A DNA stretch of 64,000 nt from Capsicum annuum (Eukaryota > Streptophyta > Magnoliopsida > Solanales > Solanaceae): NCBI RefSeq assembly GCF_002878395.1, contig NC_061120.1, positions 96,956,711-97,020,710 on the forward strand, given 5' to 3'. A program made the translations under genes and the position numbers. This document shows positions 47,011-58,499 of the stretch, piece after piece; position 1 is the first letter of the stretch; each line of letters opens with the position of its first letter. Below the pieces are notes generated by a model. It saw only the letters and a list, made by a program, of their open reading frames with translations, was not told the origin of the DNA and ran no database searches.

Positions 47011-47289
47011 CTTATCTAAAAGATCCTTTAGTTTCTCCTTAATCTCTTTTAAATTTAGCTGAATCCATTCTATAAAGGGGAATAAAAATTGGACGAGTGT
47101 ACAAAATCAGATCAATCCCAAACTCAATCTTCCTATCAGGAAGAACATCAGGAAGGTCATTAGGGAAGACCTCAGGAAATTTATTTAGCACTGAAACTGA
47201 ATGCAAAGAAGGACCTTGGACCCTTCGAGTTAGAATCTTTAACCCGAATCAAGTGATAGAGACACCCCTTGGAGATTAATCTCTAAGCT

Positions 47290-47800
47290 TTAAGATATGA
47301 TATAAATCTCCCATTAGGAGCTAGGGAACCACCCTCCCATGAAATAACCAGCCCACCAGGGAATCTAAAGATAACCTAACGAGTCCTACAGTCTAAGGAC
47401 ACATAGCACGAGTGTAACCAATCCATACCCAGAATAACATCCAAATCCACCAAAGTCTCCTTACTACCAACAAATACCACACACCCCTATAGGCTCTTAG
47501 CAATCCCAGAGTCACCTACTGTGATCAAAATAGAAAAAGAGTCCAAAATAACCTCAAGACCAAAACCAAAATACATAGCCACAAATGGGTTCACATAAGA
47601 GAGAGTGGACCCTAGATCAAGTAAACAATACACATCACGAGAGAAAAGTTTCAACATACCCATCAGGACATCAAGCGATGCCTCAGACTCCTGTCGGGTA
47701 GTGAGTGCATATAGATGGTTTCAACCAGTGCCGAAACTAGATAGTGGACTCTTTGGTGCTGGAGCTGACGATGAAGCAGCTAGAACCTTATTCTCGCTCA
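47290..47800 (-). pseudogene. Protease (42.5-kb element)
   Basis: Minus strand: DVYCLLDPGSTLSYVNPFVA near 47640-47580, where the usual D-S-G-A is D-P-G-S, then VDLDVILGMDWLHSCYVSLD near 47455-47395, the gypsy protease C-terminal motif. It lies between the zinc knuckle and RT, as expected. Confidence 0.82.
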
Positions 47801-47829
47801 AAGAAACCTTACCAAAAGGATAGTTTTGA

Positions 47830-48359
47830 ATAATATGGCCTGGCTGACCACATTTGAAGCACCTGTCCCTCTCCTCATCATAAAAACCCTGATAAAACCA
47901 ATCACAGAACCTACAAGAAGGATACGATAAAGCTAATTATGCCTTACTAGCCTGAGATTGGGCACCCTGTGCCCTAAATTTATCGCTACCCTGCTGACAC
48001 CTATCACCCAATGGCTTCGGGTAATGAGCACTAGTTGTGGAGAAAAAGCCAAAACTCTCCAACAATTTCTTTGTCCACGTACTGCCATCCCTGCCACTTT
48101 TTTACTATCCATCACCCTGCTCAAAGAACCTAAACTTCTTACCTTACCTTTCCCCTATCTCAGCCTACTTTTTCTTTTCCTCCTCTACCTGTTGCATATG
48201 AACAACCAACCTAGAGATATCCATGTCCTTGATAAGTAAGACAGTCTTACTTTCAAGGATCAACTCACGAGATAGTCCTGAGGCCAACTTTTTTATCCTG
48301 GCCCTTATATCCGACACTATCTCTAGAGCATATCGAGATAACTGATAAAACTTTAAGTC
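47830..48359 (-). pseudogene. gag, 3' part (42.5-kb element)
   Basis: From the right edge at the solo LTR: DLKFYQLSRYALEIVSDIRA, KDMDISRLVVHMQQVEEEKK (48355-48165), then a linker and a CCHC knuckle DRCFKCGQPGHIIQNYP (47870-47820) whose last Cys is Tyr. The solo LTR at 48360-50816 separates this from the gag 5' part at 50822-51411. The 267-bp open frame ending at 48431 includes LTR sequence to the right of 48359, so its first 24 codons are not gag. Confidence 0.86.
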
Positions 48360-49118
48360 TGACACTACTCTTCCTGGGGCCTTATCATAGTAGGTAACCC
48401 AAGCCTGACTAGGATCGAAGACCACCCCCATTACCTAACCCAACCTCTAGCTGCCTGCCCTGAGTTGGTTGAATTTCGAGTATGTAATAAGATAGTGTAG
48501 CAGCTCACATAAAGACTCTAGGATAAGATCAAAACCATGACCGAACCAACCGAGTCCAACTATCCCATACCAATAATCCAACCATACCAAACCATACCAA
48601 AGAAGGGCCATAAACCAGGCCATAACAAAAGATGTTCCAAAACATAATATAATTAATCCCAAAATGAAATAGGATGGAACAACCAACAATATCATCCAAT
48701 GATGTCGGCCCTTCTGCTTATTCCAATGCCAAGGCTGACACCAATACGATCCCGCCCATTCCAACCTATAGCAGTACCATAAAGCCTCTAACCAAAAGAG
48801 TAGTAAAATTTGGTTAGGACATGCTCCCAACCAACCAAAACCAATATCCAAAATAAAATCAAAAGTGCCTAGAAATATCCATAACATAAGATGGAGCCTT
48901 CCAAACGGATTGGAGATCACCACTTTAGTCCAAATATTGTCCCCGAGTCAATCACTATATAGGAGAAGTAGAACGGTCGATTCCTGCATAGCATAGGAAT
49001 ACAACCACCAATAGGCAGGGTTAGCGAGTGATCGCTAGCATGATCTTAAGGTAAGGATAAAATAATGTCATTTATAAAACCAAGAAAAACCATTCATATG
49101 CACACAACCATACATACA

Positions 49119-49155
<37 letters not shown>

Positions 49156-50816
49156 ATATAACCATGCTGCAAAGAGGGACTGGGTTTAGCATGCCTTTAA
49201 AACCATTACCAAGGCTATGTAGCTTTGCCATCCTAAACCACCCATGAGCTATATAGGTTTATCTTCCCCTGCTGGAAGGGCCCTGTGTGTGTAGCCGCAT
49301 GACCTAGGAAGTATCCTATGATATGGCTAGTACATCCCCCAAAAATAGTGTGACATCATACACACGGTTACCAAGACCAACCTCATATCGGCAAATATGA
49401 GTTTTCAATTTTGGTCCCTCATGTGACCTCTACCTTCATGGCTTAGCTATACCTCCCGCCATTATTTTTCAATTAAAACTAATTTCCAAATAACGAAACC
49501 ATTATCCATTTATTAACCAAGGCCATTGATATTGGTATAGTAATACCAACCCTTACTTGCAAGTATAATCCATATCCAACCATTTATAAGTTTAAAGGGA
49601 CTTTTAAGTGCCCTTCTATTTATTATATTAAACCACTTTGGAGACTTCCATATTCCACACAAGCATAACCAATTAGACTTTAGCCTTTTAAAACCATTTA
49701 GACCATGAATAATTCATTTACTAAGTTCAAAACTTGCAAGAGTTCCATTAAAAGAAGTCAATGCAATAAACATATCTTTATAAGCATTTTGTCAAACACA
49801 TTGGGAGCATAATATGATCAAAACAAATTCCAATAACCATATAACCATTCCCATGCAATCCAATTATCCAAAACAACCATTAATGTATATAAAAGCATAA
49901 TTAAAATCATGGAAAACCATAACCAACCATTTAATATCAAAATCCCCAAATCATATTTGAAAACAAAAATTATACAATCAATGAAATCACGAAAACATTC
50001 ATAAAAACCATGCCTTTAGTTAGAATTAACAATGAGGAAAAATAAAATGCCTTAAACCAAGATGATGATGGAAAGAAATCACCAAGACAAGCCCCAAATT
50101 GATCCTTTAGTATAAACCATAACTTTCCTTGTCCAAAAGCTCTTGAGAGAATTATGGAGTGTTTTAGAAAAGTTTCTATGTGTTAATGAGTGGAATAATA
50201 GGTTAAATAACCTCCCAAGTAGGTTAGAAGTCATGGGACCTTATTAGGATAAGTGGGGAAATATCCAAAATACCCTCACTTAAGTTGCACCAAAATCTCA
50301 TCACAGGGATACGATTGTCCCACACGAGTCGTACCCTTCCAATATGAGTTGTACCCTTCACTCGTACCCCATCCTCAACCGTGGGATCAAACATATCCAG
50401 TATGTGACTCATCCAACCAAGTCATATCCAAATCATATGATCCGTACCCTTTATATGTACCCACGATAGATTTAAACTCAAGAAAGATTTAGACACTGTC
50501 CTCCATACGAGTCCATGGTACAACTCGTACCCTAGCTTACAGCTCATGGTGAGTCACTCGTACTCAGATCCAACCTAAATAACAAAGTCTAAGATTAAGT
50601 TAAGGAACCAAACTATCTGTAACCACCAATACAAATCATACCCCTAAGTCGTATTTATTCAGTAACCAAAATCCATCCCACCAACCAATACTAATTAGCA
50701 TACGACTAGTACTTACTATCCATATCCCAACATACGGCTCATATCCTTAAGTCGTATTGGGTCCGGAGACCAGAATTTCATGAAATTTTTTAAGGGTCAA
50801 AACCCAGAGTGTTATA
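48360..50816 (-). mobile_element. Solo LTR (2.46 kb) in gag of the 42.5-kb element
   Basis: It aligns along its length with the outer element's LTR (51620-53873) but is clearly diverged. Left edge TGACACTACTC corresponds to TGACATGACCC, right edge GTGTTATA to GTGTTTCA. Flanks AAGTC (48355-48359) and AAGGC (50817-50821) are one base apart. It has no internal region, so a full element recombined between LTRs. Dense CATACGA/CGTACC words lie at 50290-50760 and a CATA tetranucleotide run at 49109-49147. Minus-strand frames such as 48447-48923 are Trp/Leu-rich chance ORFs. Confidence 0.88.
49109..49147. repeat. CATA tetranucleotide microsatellite
   Basis: About ten tandem CATA units inside the solo LTR, followed by TA-rich text. 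The other copies of this LTR have TA dinucleotide runs near the equivalent site (11998-12014). Confidence 0.88.
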
Positions 50817-50821
50817 AAGGC

Positions 50822-51411
50822 ATACTCCTTGACCAATATCTTCCCTTGTTTCAAATTAACAAATTCCTCCACTTTTAATTCCATCAACTCCTAAAATGCA
50901 TTAGAGAAAGTCTACCACAGAGATAACTCCTCGACATCACCCCTTTCCATATCCCATTCTTCGTATCATAGGTATGCCACATCATTTAGCTAGTAGGCAG
51001 CAAAACTCTACTCCTTCCACATTCATGGCATGCATAACCCTAAAAATCTTTCCATCTCATCCAGAAAACCCGGAGGATCTTTCTCCACCTTAACATTAGT
51101 GAAAGTTGGAGGACTCATCCTCATTAACTTGCCAACACTTGTGGCCTCAAAATATGGAGTAGCAGATGCACCACACTCAGCCTAAGAAGCTAACAACTGA
51201 GCAATCATATAAATCGACTGATGAAACTTGGCATTCATCATAGCGGCCTAAGGATCCTGAAGAGGACTATAGGAAACATATGGAACACCAGAACAATTAG
51301 GAACTATACCCCTAGACCGAGTATGGATCCCATGAGTAGAGCGTATCCCATAACATCATCCCTAGTTAGGACAGAGAAATTTTTGTGCGTATTAGATTGT
51401 CGAGGCATGAT
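50822..51411 (-). pseudogene. gag, 5' part (42.5-kb element)
   Basis: It starts at ATG (minus, 51411) with MPRQSNTHKNFSVLTRDDV and continues across stops to VLASLMRMSPPTFTNVKVEK, DPPGFLDEMERFLGLCM and LKVEEFVNLKQGKILVKEY at the solo-LTR edge. This is the usual chromovirus gag order. Stops sit mostly where Gln or Trp is expected. The plus-strand frame 51221-51415 is antisense. Confidence 0.82.
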
Positions 51412-51602
51412 CTAAAAAGCGAACAAATAGAAATTAGAGAGGATTTGAGGACCTTAGACTTTATAGCTTGAAATCAGAACAAATGAAAGAGAAATATTCC
51501 TAAATTCCTTGTAACCTCTCTCTTATGAGTATGGCGCGCTACACACTCTTAAAAGAGACTCTACTAGACATGGATTTGTGGACTCCTAATTGACCATAAA
51601 CC

Positions 51603-51618
51603 TGGCTCTGATACCAAT
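51603..51618 (-). promoter_or_regulatory. Primer binding site (initiator tRNA-Met), intact
   Basis: Minus-strand TTGGTATCAGAGCCAGG is a perfect TGGTATCAGAGC match next to the LTR end TGTCA. It fixes the orientation of the 42.5-kb element. Confidence 0.92.
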
Positions 51619-51619
51619 C

Positions 51620-53873
51620 TGACATGACCCAAACTAGGGCTTAATCGTGTCGGGTGCCTCAAGCCCCATTGGGGGCCGAAGACTACCCCCTATACCCCAC
51701 CATAATCGCCCTACATCCTATATTAGATGAGTTCCATATATATATATATATAATCCAAAACAAAATGGAACAATCACAAATAAAATACAGTCAACCAGTG
51801 TCATCCCCAATACCAATACCAATGCCAAGACTGACACCAATACCAACACCGCACATACCAACCAATAGTAGTCCCACAAAACCTCTATCCAAAATTAAAA
51901 TAATATCCGATCTGGATATACCCCCGACCATAGCCAAAATCAAAATCTTAGAAATGACCGACATCTGAAAGAAAAACCATAATATGAAATAAAGCCTTCC
52001 CCGGAGTATGGAAGCTCACCACTTTAATCCAACATAAGATGATCCCAAATCCAATCACTGAGCAGGAGAAGTAGAACAACTAGTTCCTGTATTGTGAAGG
52101 GATATAACACCTGAAGATGGATTAGATGGTGAACGCTAGCATGCACTCAGGATAAGGATAAAATAATGTCAACCTTTAAAATCAAGTAAAAAACTATGTG
52201 CATTCACAACTATACATATATACAATCTATGCCGGGAATGGGAACTGGGTTTAGCATGCCTTTAAAACAATTAACCTGTGTATGTGAAGCTTAATTTTCC
52301 TAGAACTACCCACAGGCTACATGGGTCCAGTGTTACCTCCTGGACGAGCCTCAGTGCATGTAGCCGCACAAACTAAAGATACCATAAGGGCAGGGAATGC
52401 CCGTGTACCCTTCACCCACCATGATACATATATACAAGTGTAACTTAGGGGATTCTCGTGTACCTCAAAAGTATATGGTCTCCATGACCAATCCTCATGT
52501 TGGCAAACATAGGTTTTAGTGTCCTTCTATTGGACTCACACCTTCATGGTTAGCTTTCACAACCCACTATTATTGCCCAATTAAAGCTATTAACATGCAA
52601 CCAAACCACCATTCCATTTATTATTAACCAACGCTATAAGTATTGGTATCATCATACCTACTATAGCTTGAAAGCAATGTCCTTAGCCAACCTTTTAAAA
52701 AAAGGGATTCCCATGTACCCGTAGATTTCATTATCGTTAAGTTTTCTTAAAAGATTCCCATGTACCCCACAAGTAGTTCATTATAATGTTTGCTTGGGGG
52801 ATTCCCATATACCTTACAAGGCTTTTAATTAAACCATAACCATGACCACACGAACCTTACTATTTAACCATTTAAAACCACCCACACCAATTTAGGGTTT
52901 TATTACCACTTTATACCATGCAAAAATTTTAATAAAAATTTAATAATGTAACAAAAGCATTCTCATGGGCATTTTATCAAACATATTGCGGCCATATAGT
53001 TTCCAAAACCAAAACCAAGTACCAATTAACCATTCTCATGCAACCATATGTTCAATCCACCATTATAACATGAAAACCATAAGTAAAAGACATGGGAAAA
53101 CCATAACCAACTATATATAACCAAACTCCCAACATATAATTCATAACCCAAAACCATACCACAATTATGCCATGAAAACCATACATTAAATCATGTCTTT
53201 AGTTGAACTTGAGGGGGGAGTAACATGTCTTAGATTACAAAGAAGACAGAGAGAAATCACACTTTAGAGCCTTAATTGACCACCTTGAAGAAAAACCTAG
53301 ACTTTGCTTAACCCAAGAGCTTGAGAGAGTTTAGAGAGAGTTTTTGAGTGTTTAAGATTAGAATAATAGGGTAACTGGTCCCAATAGTTTTTTAAGTTGT
53401 GGGGTCATAAGAGTTTAAGAGTGGAAATGTCCATAATAAACCCCAACTTAAACTGTATAAAATTCCCATAGGAGGGTACAAACCCCCCAAACCGTACCAT
53501 ACCATACGAGCGGTACCTACCACTCGTACCCTAGGCCTCACCTTGGACCCCAACACTATCAAACATACGACCACTAAGGCTAACTCGTATCCAACCATAC
53601 TAAAAGTACCCTAGAACCATAACTTAGGTAGAATAGAATCACCTAGGCTAGACATAGGGCACCATGCGATCGACATCATAATATTAGTACCCCCATATAT
53701 GACTAGTATATTATATTCGTACCTTGGATAGAAACCAACCAAACCACACTGATGAATATATGAGATAAGGACCCTAAGTCATACCCTATCATACGATATA
53801 TACCCTAACTTGCATAATGTCTAGAAGGTTCAAGCATAGGAAATTTCCAAGGACCAGAACCCAGGGTGTTTCA
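51620..53873 (-). repeat. 5' LTR of the 42.5-kb element (2.25 kb, uninterrupted)
   Basis: On the plus strand it runs from TGACATGACCC to GGGTGTTTCA. It serves as the reference for the three-piece 3' LTR. It contains ACCAATACCAACACCGC (51837-51855), repeated GATTCCCATGTACC words, and CATACGA/CGTACC clusters at 53490-53810. It is followed by the target copy ATTTA. Confidence 0.9.
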
Positions 53874-54211
53874 ATTTACTGTTACAATAATTATGGAGCA
53901 TTTCAATCTGAGAATGTAGTTTTTTTGTGGTTAACTTTCTTACTTATGGAGCACTTATTTTTTCTTGTTGGAAATGATTTCCCGAATCCACGCCTCTTCT
54001 TCATTCGCCTTTTTTCTGATTTTCTTGGGTCAACATACGAAAGAGATAGTTGTCTCTCCTTAATCTCCATATAAATAATCTAAGAATCTTTAGAATGCAC
54101 CAGATTAATATCCTTACAATATGCAATTATATATTTTTCGAACAAATATTATGGAGATGAGTACTTATTTCTGGTTTCCAAATTATGCACCATATTAGGT
54201 TCAGGGCACTG
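53874..54211. other. Right flank, no feature recognised
   Basis: After the target copy ATTTA the sequence is AT-rich and shows nothing beyond chance open frames. It would have been contiguous with 11401 before the insertion. Confidence 0.6.
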
Positions 54212-54436
54212 TCATAGTATGTGGACAAGGTATTTGACCAAGTCCAGAACTCTACATGTACAAGTTTTTCTTTGAAGATCGGCCATGACAACATCACCAT
54301 GACTAGTGATAATTAATTTGTAATTGTCTATTTGATGGGCCAATAACCTATGCCCTAAATTGATGTACTTTGATTTTTGTTTTTTCATGACAACATCACC
54401 ATGACAATCAACACCAATTTTTATCAAATCCTCCAT
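54212..54436 (-). pseudogene. Mutator-like transposase fragment (SWIM region)
   Basis: A 74-residue piece with INLGHRLLAHQIDNYKLIIT, SHGDVVMADLQRKTCTCRVL and DLVKYLVHIL. The V.DLQ...CTCR..DL.K...H order matches the SWIM zinc finger near the C-terminus of plant MULE transposases (C-x-C-xn-C-x-H). The third Cys is replaced (YLVH). An internal near-repeat (HGDVVMKK, HGDVVMAD) is visible. No catalytic DDE part is seen nearby. Confidence 0.55.
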
Positions 54437-54540
54437 TATTAGTACCCAATGAAATTTGTTGAAATTATTAATAATGATAGTAAAGTTTAGTGGCTATGTA
54501 TAACAACAAAATTATATGCACTATCATTGTCCCAACAAAT

Positions 54541-55140
54541 AAGAATATGTTACAATAAATGACTAATCTGTTGCAACAGATAACCCATTTGCTACAACAG
54601 ATGACTTATTGGTTGGATGGATGTTCAAAACCAGCAGCTCAATCCAACATGTAAGTTCTACTACAATAGATGAGTCATCTGTTGCAATATATGACCTAGC
54701 TATTACAACAGATGATCTATCTATTGGATTCAAGATCTGGTTCTAAACCATCTTTGCCATCTGATATAAGATCAGTCCAATAGGTAAGTCATTTGTTGTA
54801 ATAGGTGATCTAGTTATTACAATATACAAGTCATCTATTATAGCAAATGACTTACTTATTGGATTGAGCTACAGGTTTTACAGCTCAATCCAACAGGTAA
54901 GTCATCTATTGCAATAAAAGAATATTGGATTGAGCTGGAGAATAAGTAAGTCAATTCAACTGGTATGTTATCTGCTGAAATAGATGACTCATCTATTGTA
55001 ATAACTAGGTTATCTATTACAATAGATGACTTAACTATTAAATTGAGTTGCTGTAACATTAATCCAACAAGTAGGTTATCCACTGCAATAGCTAGGTCAT
55101 TTGTTGCAACAGATGAGTTAGCTATTGAAAATACTTTAAC
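54541..55140. repeat. Palindromic TTGCAACAGAT array, copy 3 (largest)
   Basis: About 600 bp densely filled with TTGCAACAGATGA, GTCATCTGTTGCAA, ATTACAATAGATGAC and GGATTGAGCT words in both orientations. A perfect 16-bp palindrome ATCTGTTGCAACAGAT lies at 54566-54581. Another strong copy is at 55098-55113 (ATTTGTTGCAACAGAT). Open frames on both strands (54856-55083, 54965-55222) have periodic text (IDDSSIV, ITIDDLTIK) that comes from the repeat. Confidence 0.85.
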
Positions 55141-55299
55141 AGTGGTGGAAACAATGCAACACCGTATTCCACTACTGAAAATTGTTAAAAAAAATAACAG
55201 ATATACCCAAATGAGAAATTAAATTAAAAATTATTAATTTTACTTACTAAAATCACCTATAAGTAATGCTCACTGATATACGAACAAAATTTGGTTCAA

Positions 55300-55480
55300 T
55301 AGCGATAGTAGTGGCAACAACAACAACAATTTAAGGACAAGCAACGAGAGCAACAAAAGATGATGAAGAATAAGAAGAAAAACAAGAATAAAAAAAACAT
55401 AAAAAACAACAACAACGACAACAAAAATGGAAGAAAAAATGAAGAGAGAGAAAAGAGAGAAGAAGCATAAGTTTTTTTGG
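55300..55480. repeat. CAA/GAA-rich low-complexity tract
   Basis: CAACAACAACAACAA at 55316-55330, then AGAAGAAAAACAAG, CAACAACAACGACAA and GAGAGAGAAAAGAGAGAAG text. The minus-strand 99-codon frame is a Leu/Phe/Ser-rich shadow. Such tracts can be 5'-leader or repeat tails; the role here is unknown. Confidence 0.75.
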
Positions 55481-55619
55481 CTCCTTTTTTTAATTGTAGG
55501 ATTTTATATAGATGGGTCAAAGTGTAAGTCTCAAAACTTGGGCATATAACATTTATTCCCTTAATCCATAATCTAAAAATAGTCACCATACTCAATAATT
55601 AAGACTTGAGTTACCTACA

Positions 55620-56999
55620 ATCAATTTTAAAAAAATTTTGACCCCCTTAATTCAATGTCCTCAGAGAGCTTATATTTATACCAAAACCGACTATCACGAG
55701 TGATGAAATTTTTTTAACTACACTCTAATCCCTAATTTTTTTCACTACTTACCCTTAAAATTTCAACCCTCTACTATTTTAATTCGACTTGCATGGTCTC
55801 CAAACACAATGAAATGACAATGAATGGGAAATGATGCTAGATCTATCTGATAATCAAGTTGTACCAAAATGTCTACACTCTTATATTAAAGAATAGTTAA
55901 GATACCTCTTTAATATCAAGAGAAAGATGACCCTTTCTAATGTGATGTTTGACAACTTTATGTCCCTCTTGCCTTATATGAGGCAAAAGTAGGTTTTGCA
56001 AAAGCTCTCATTGAAGTAATAAATGAACTTTAATTATTTCATTTCAATATATGGACACATTTCTTTTAAATTCTACTCAAAAAATGACAAAGAAAGAATT
56101 CTTTCTATTGTCTGGGAGCAGACAAATTACTAGTTGATTAATCGGTACACATCATTATACACATCATACTTTAATGACACACCACTATTTTTAACTTTAT
56201 TTAAAAAATTTAATTTTCTTTTTATTTATGTTTTTGCTTCATTCCTTCTCCACTACTCAATGGAATAAAATATAAGCAATTACAAGGATAACCTTTTCTA
56301 TGAAAACCCTAGATTGATAAAAAAAAAAATAACATTTCGTCTCATTGACAACCATATTTGGTGGTAGACCATCCCACAAACCTTGCATCAACGCCCAATA
56401 CCTACCCCTACCACAATCAACATCCAAACCAAGCGATCCGACAACCCACATCTAATATTCCCAAACACTAAACCTAATACTGATTATGCAATGTCATTGA
56501 AACCAACAAAAGAGAAAATAAGAAGGTTTACCAATAAAAGCAGTGATATTAATTAAATGAAGTGCCCTTCATAAGGTGGAAAGAAGCAGTAGCGGTAAAG
56601 ATAAATATTATCAAAAACATACAATACACAATAGTAGGTAAATTTGCCTATGAATAACCATTATTGGAAGAACGGGGGGTGTTAATCCCTCAACAATGTA
56701 AAGTTATAGATGCTTACAAAATTAGTTACTTTCATAATAAACATGTTTTAATTAGTTTTACATTAATGGAGGATTTTGTTAATATGATGTCAAATAGCTA
56801 TCACGATTTAACTCAATACGCTAGTCGTGAGCTATATCTAGTTGCCTCTAGTGGTCCGGTGTGACCATTAGTGTAGTATATCTAATATGAATATGATAAA
56901 CAATCTAATGCGTAAATATAAAAAATAATAATGGATTAAGAAGAAATAATAATCCTTTAGTAAGACATAATCAAAATGAATGAAAGAATGACAACTGTT
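55620..56999. other. No feature recognised
   Basis: AT-rich, with short chance frames (56257-56451 minus, 56664-56864 plus) that match nothing I know. No repeats with the rest of the window were noticed. Confidence 0.5.
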
Positions 57000-57270
57000 A
57001 AATATTATCTGTCTAGTGAAACCTCTACTTCTATATAAAATCTAGTCGGAGCAAGGCCCCATAACCTTTACTCAATCAAAGTCTAATTAAAATAAATAAA
57101 AGAAAAATAAAGACTCTCCAAGCCTCCCGAATGATCAGAGTGCTCACCAATAAGTTGGATATCAGGTGCACCAAATGTCAAGCAGTAAATTTAAGCTCAA
57201 GAACCTGAATCTACATCATATGAAAATATAGTAAAATACATTAAATACATATGCAGTCAATATACATATA
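57000..57270. repeat. Possible old LTR fragment
   Basis: AGTGAAACCTCTACTTCTAT, GGAGCAAGGCCCCATAA and CTCTCCAAGCCTCCCGAATG resemble text from solanaceous chromovirus LTRs. A similar stretch is in the solo LTR at 22656-22800 (GACAAGCCTCTACTACTAAA). No edges are visible. Confidence 0.4.
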
Positions 57271-57539
57271 TATAACTGAAGGATTGAGAATGGAAACATA
57301 AGAAGAGTAGGTTACATAATTTCAAAATGAAAAGTGAAATCAAAATTTATAAAACATGTATATAGTATTTTTTTTAAGTGTATATAAGAAGTAGTTCATC
57401 AATCATGTGATTTGGGAAGTTTCTCATAACCGACAAGTACCATGAAGTTCGCTGTGCCCAATGACACACATCTATATCGAAAAAAGCTTCTATTGAAAGT
57501 ACAAAAGGGGGAGGGGAATTGTTGCTTTTGTTTCTTTAG

Positions 57540-58385
57540 TTGACTATTCAAGATAGTAACCGATTGACAGATAGTGAATTGTAAAAACAAATGTTGAAAA
57601 GCAAAGAGCTGTAATGTAAATGACACCAGATGTTGTATACTGGTTCGAATCTAATATGGATCTTACGTCTAGTCCCCTTGGGTTGCAAAGGTGTTCTTGT
57701 CTAAGTCTTTGCAAAGGTTTGAGTTTGATACAACTTTAAGAATGGAGATCCTACAACTACAACTCTTAATCTTTTTTCTTCTCTTATTTGTCTCAATCTT
57801 TTTCTTTATTTCATACGATGCCTCACTAACAATATTTTCTCTCCCCTCTTTTCTAGTTATATAGTAAATACTAAATATTGCAATGCTTGTTAAAAGTAAA
57901 GTAAAGACTTGTAGATGGCGAAGGCTAATTATATGTCCAACTTTTTCTCCAATGACTTCTTTATATAATGGTAGAAGATAGCCACTGGAGGACTTGAAGA
58001 GATCGCAACCCAAGAGATTTTTAATATTTGAAGAAGGTAAATGAGAATTCATTTTCCAAGAATAAGGAAAAATCACACCTTGACTTTGGGTGACAGATTT
58101 TGGTCTTCAATGCAGTTCTTCTTGAACTCTAAAAATTGAATCGATGTTGACTGAGTGCTTCTACTTTACCGACTCCATTTATTACTTTATTCTTCATTCA
58201 TTTGAGTCTTCAATGAATGTTCCTTGGAAGTTGCATCATTTTTGAATATTTTTTTTTGGTTGGATGATGTACCTAGCTCCTTGGTACTTGTTTATTCTTT
58301 TCAGTTGCTGCAATTTAGTTTTTCTTTTGGTGTTGTTGTCATCCTGCACAAAAACCAAAGTTATCATTAAAACTATCCCTCAACA
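57540..58385 (-). repeat. 3' LTR of the SIRE-like element (left end uncertain)
   Basis: The LTR start on the minus strand is TGTTGAGGGATAG at 58385. Inside is the common copia LTR text GGATCTTACGTCTAGTCCCC and CTTGGGTTGCAAAGGTGTTC (57657-57695). Minus-strand AAAAAAAGAGAAGA right of it (58386-58399) is the polypurine tract. The left edge cannot be fixed without a second LTR. Confidence 0.62.
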
Positions 58386-58499
58386 TCTTCTCTTTTTTTA
58401 TGATGATGAATTTTAAATGCAGTACACTTTCCTTTCTAATTTCCTTAAGTTTTCTGCTTGTTTAGTAACTCTATTTTGAGTTTAGTGTCTCTCCCCTTG

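Larger units (their letters stand above)
11402..53873 (-). mobile_element. Tekay-like chromovirus expanded to 42.5 kb by nested insertions
   Basis: Minus-strand Ty3/gypsy element. The 5' LTR is at the right (51620-53873). The internal region runs leftward from 51619 to 44111 with primer site, gag, PR, RT, RNase H, integrase and polypurine tract. The 3' LTR is in three pieces: 11402-13160, 18737-18777 and 43638-44110. Joined in order, these pieces follow the right LTR base by base at every break, and their summed length (about 2.27 kb) matches it (2.25 kb). The outer flanks are the identical 5-mer ATTTA (11397-11401 and 53874-53878). Stripped of later insertions, the element is about 9.6 kb, normal for this lineage. 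All coding parts are broken. Confidence 0.9.

Noticed and set aside
48447..48923. A 159-codon minus-strand frame rich in Trp, Leu and Gly
   Set aside because: It lies wholly inside a solo LTR, matches the same strand of other LTR copies without being open there, and has no recognisable domain.
49065..49247. His/Thr/Tyr/Ile repeat peptide frame
   Set aside because: It is a translated CATA microsatellite.
54965..55222. Frame with periodic IDDSS/ITIDD text, as if a repeat protein
   Set aside because: The periodicity comes from the TTGCAACAGAT array. Frames on the opposite strand show the same effect.
55296..55595. A 100-codon minus-strand frame rich in Leu, Phe and Ser, like a membrane protein
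   Set aside because: It is the antisense of a CAA/GAA low-complexity tract. The hydrophobic run follows from base composition, and no start context or domain supports it.
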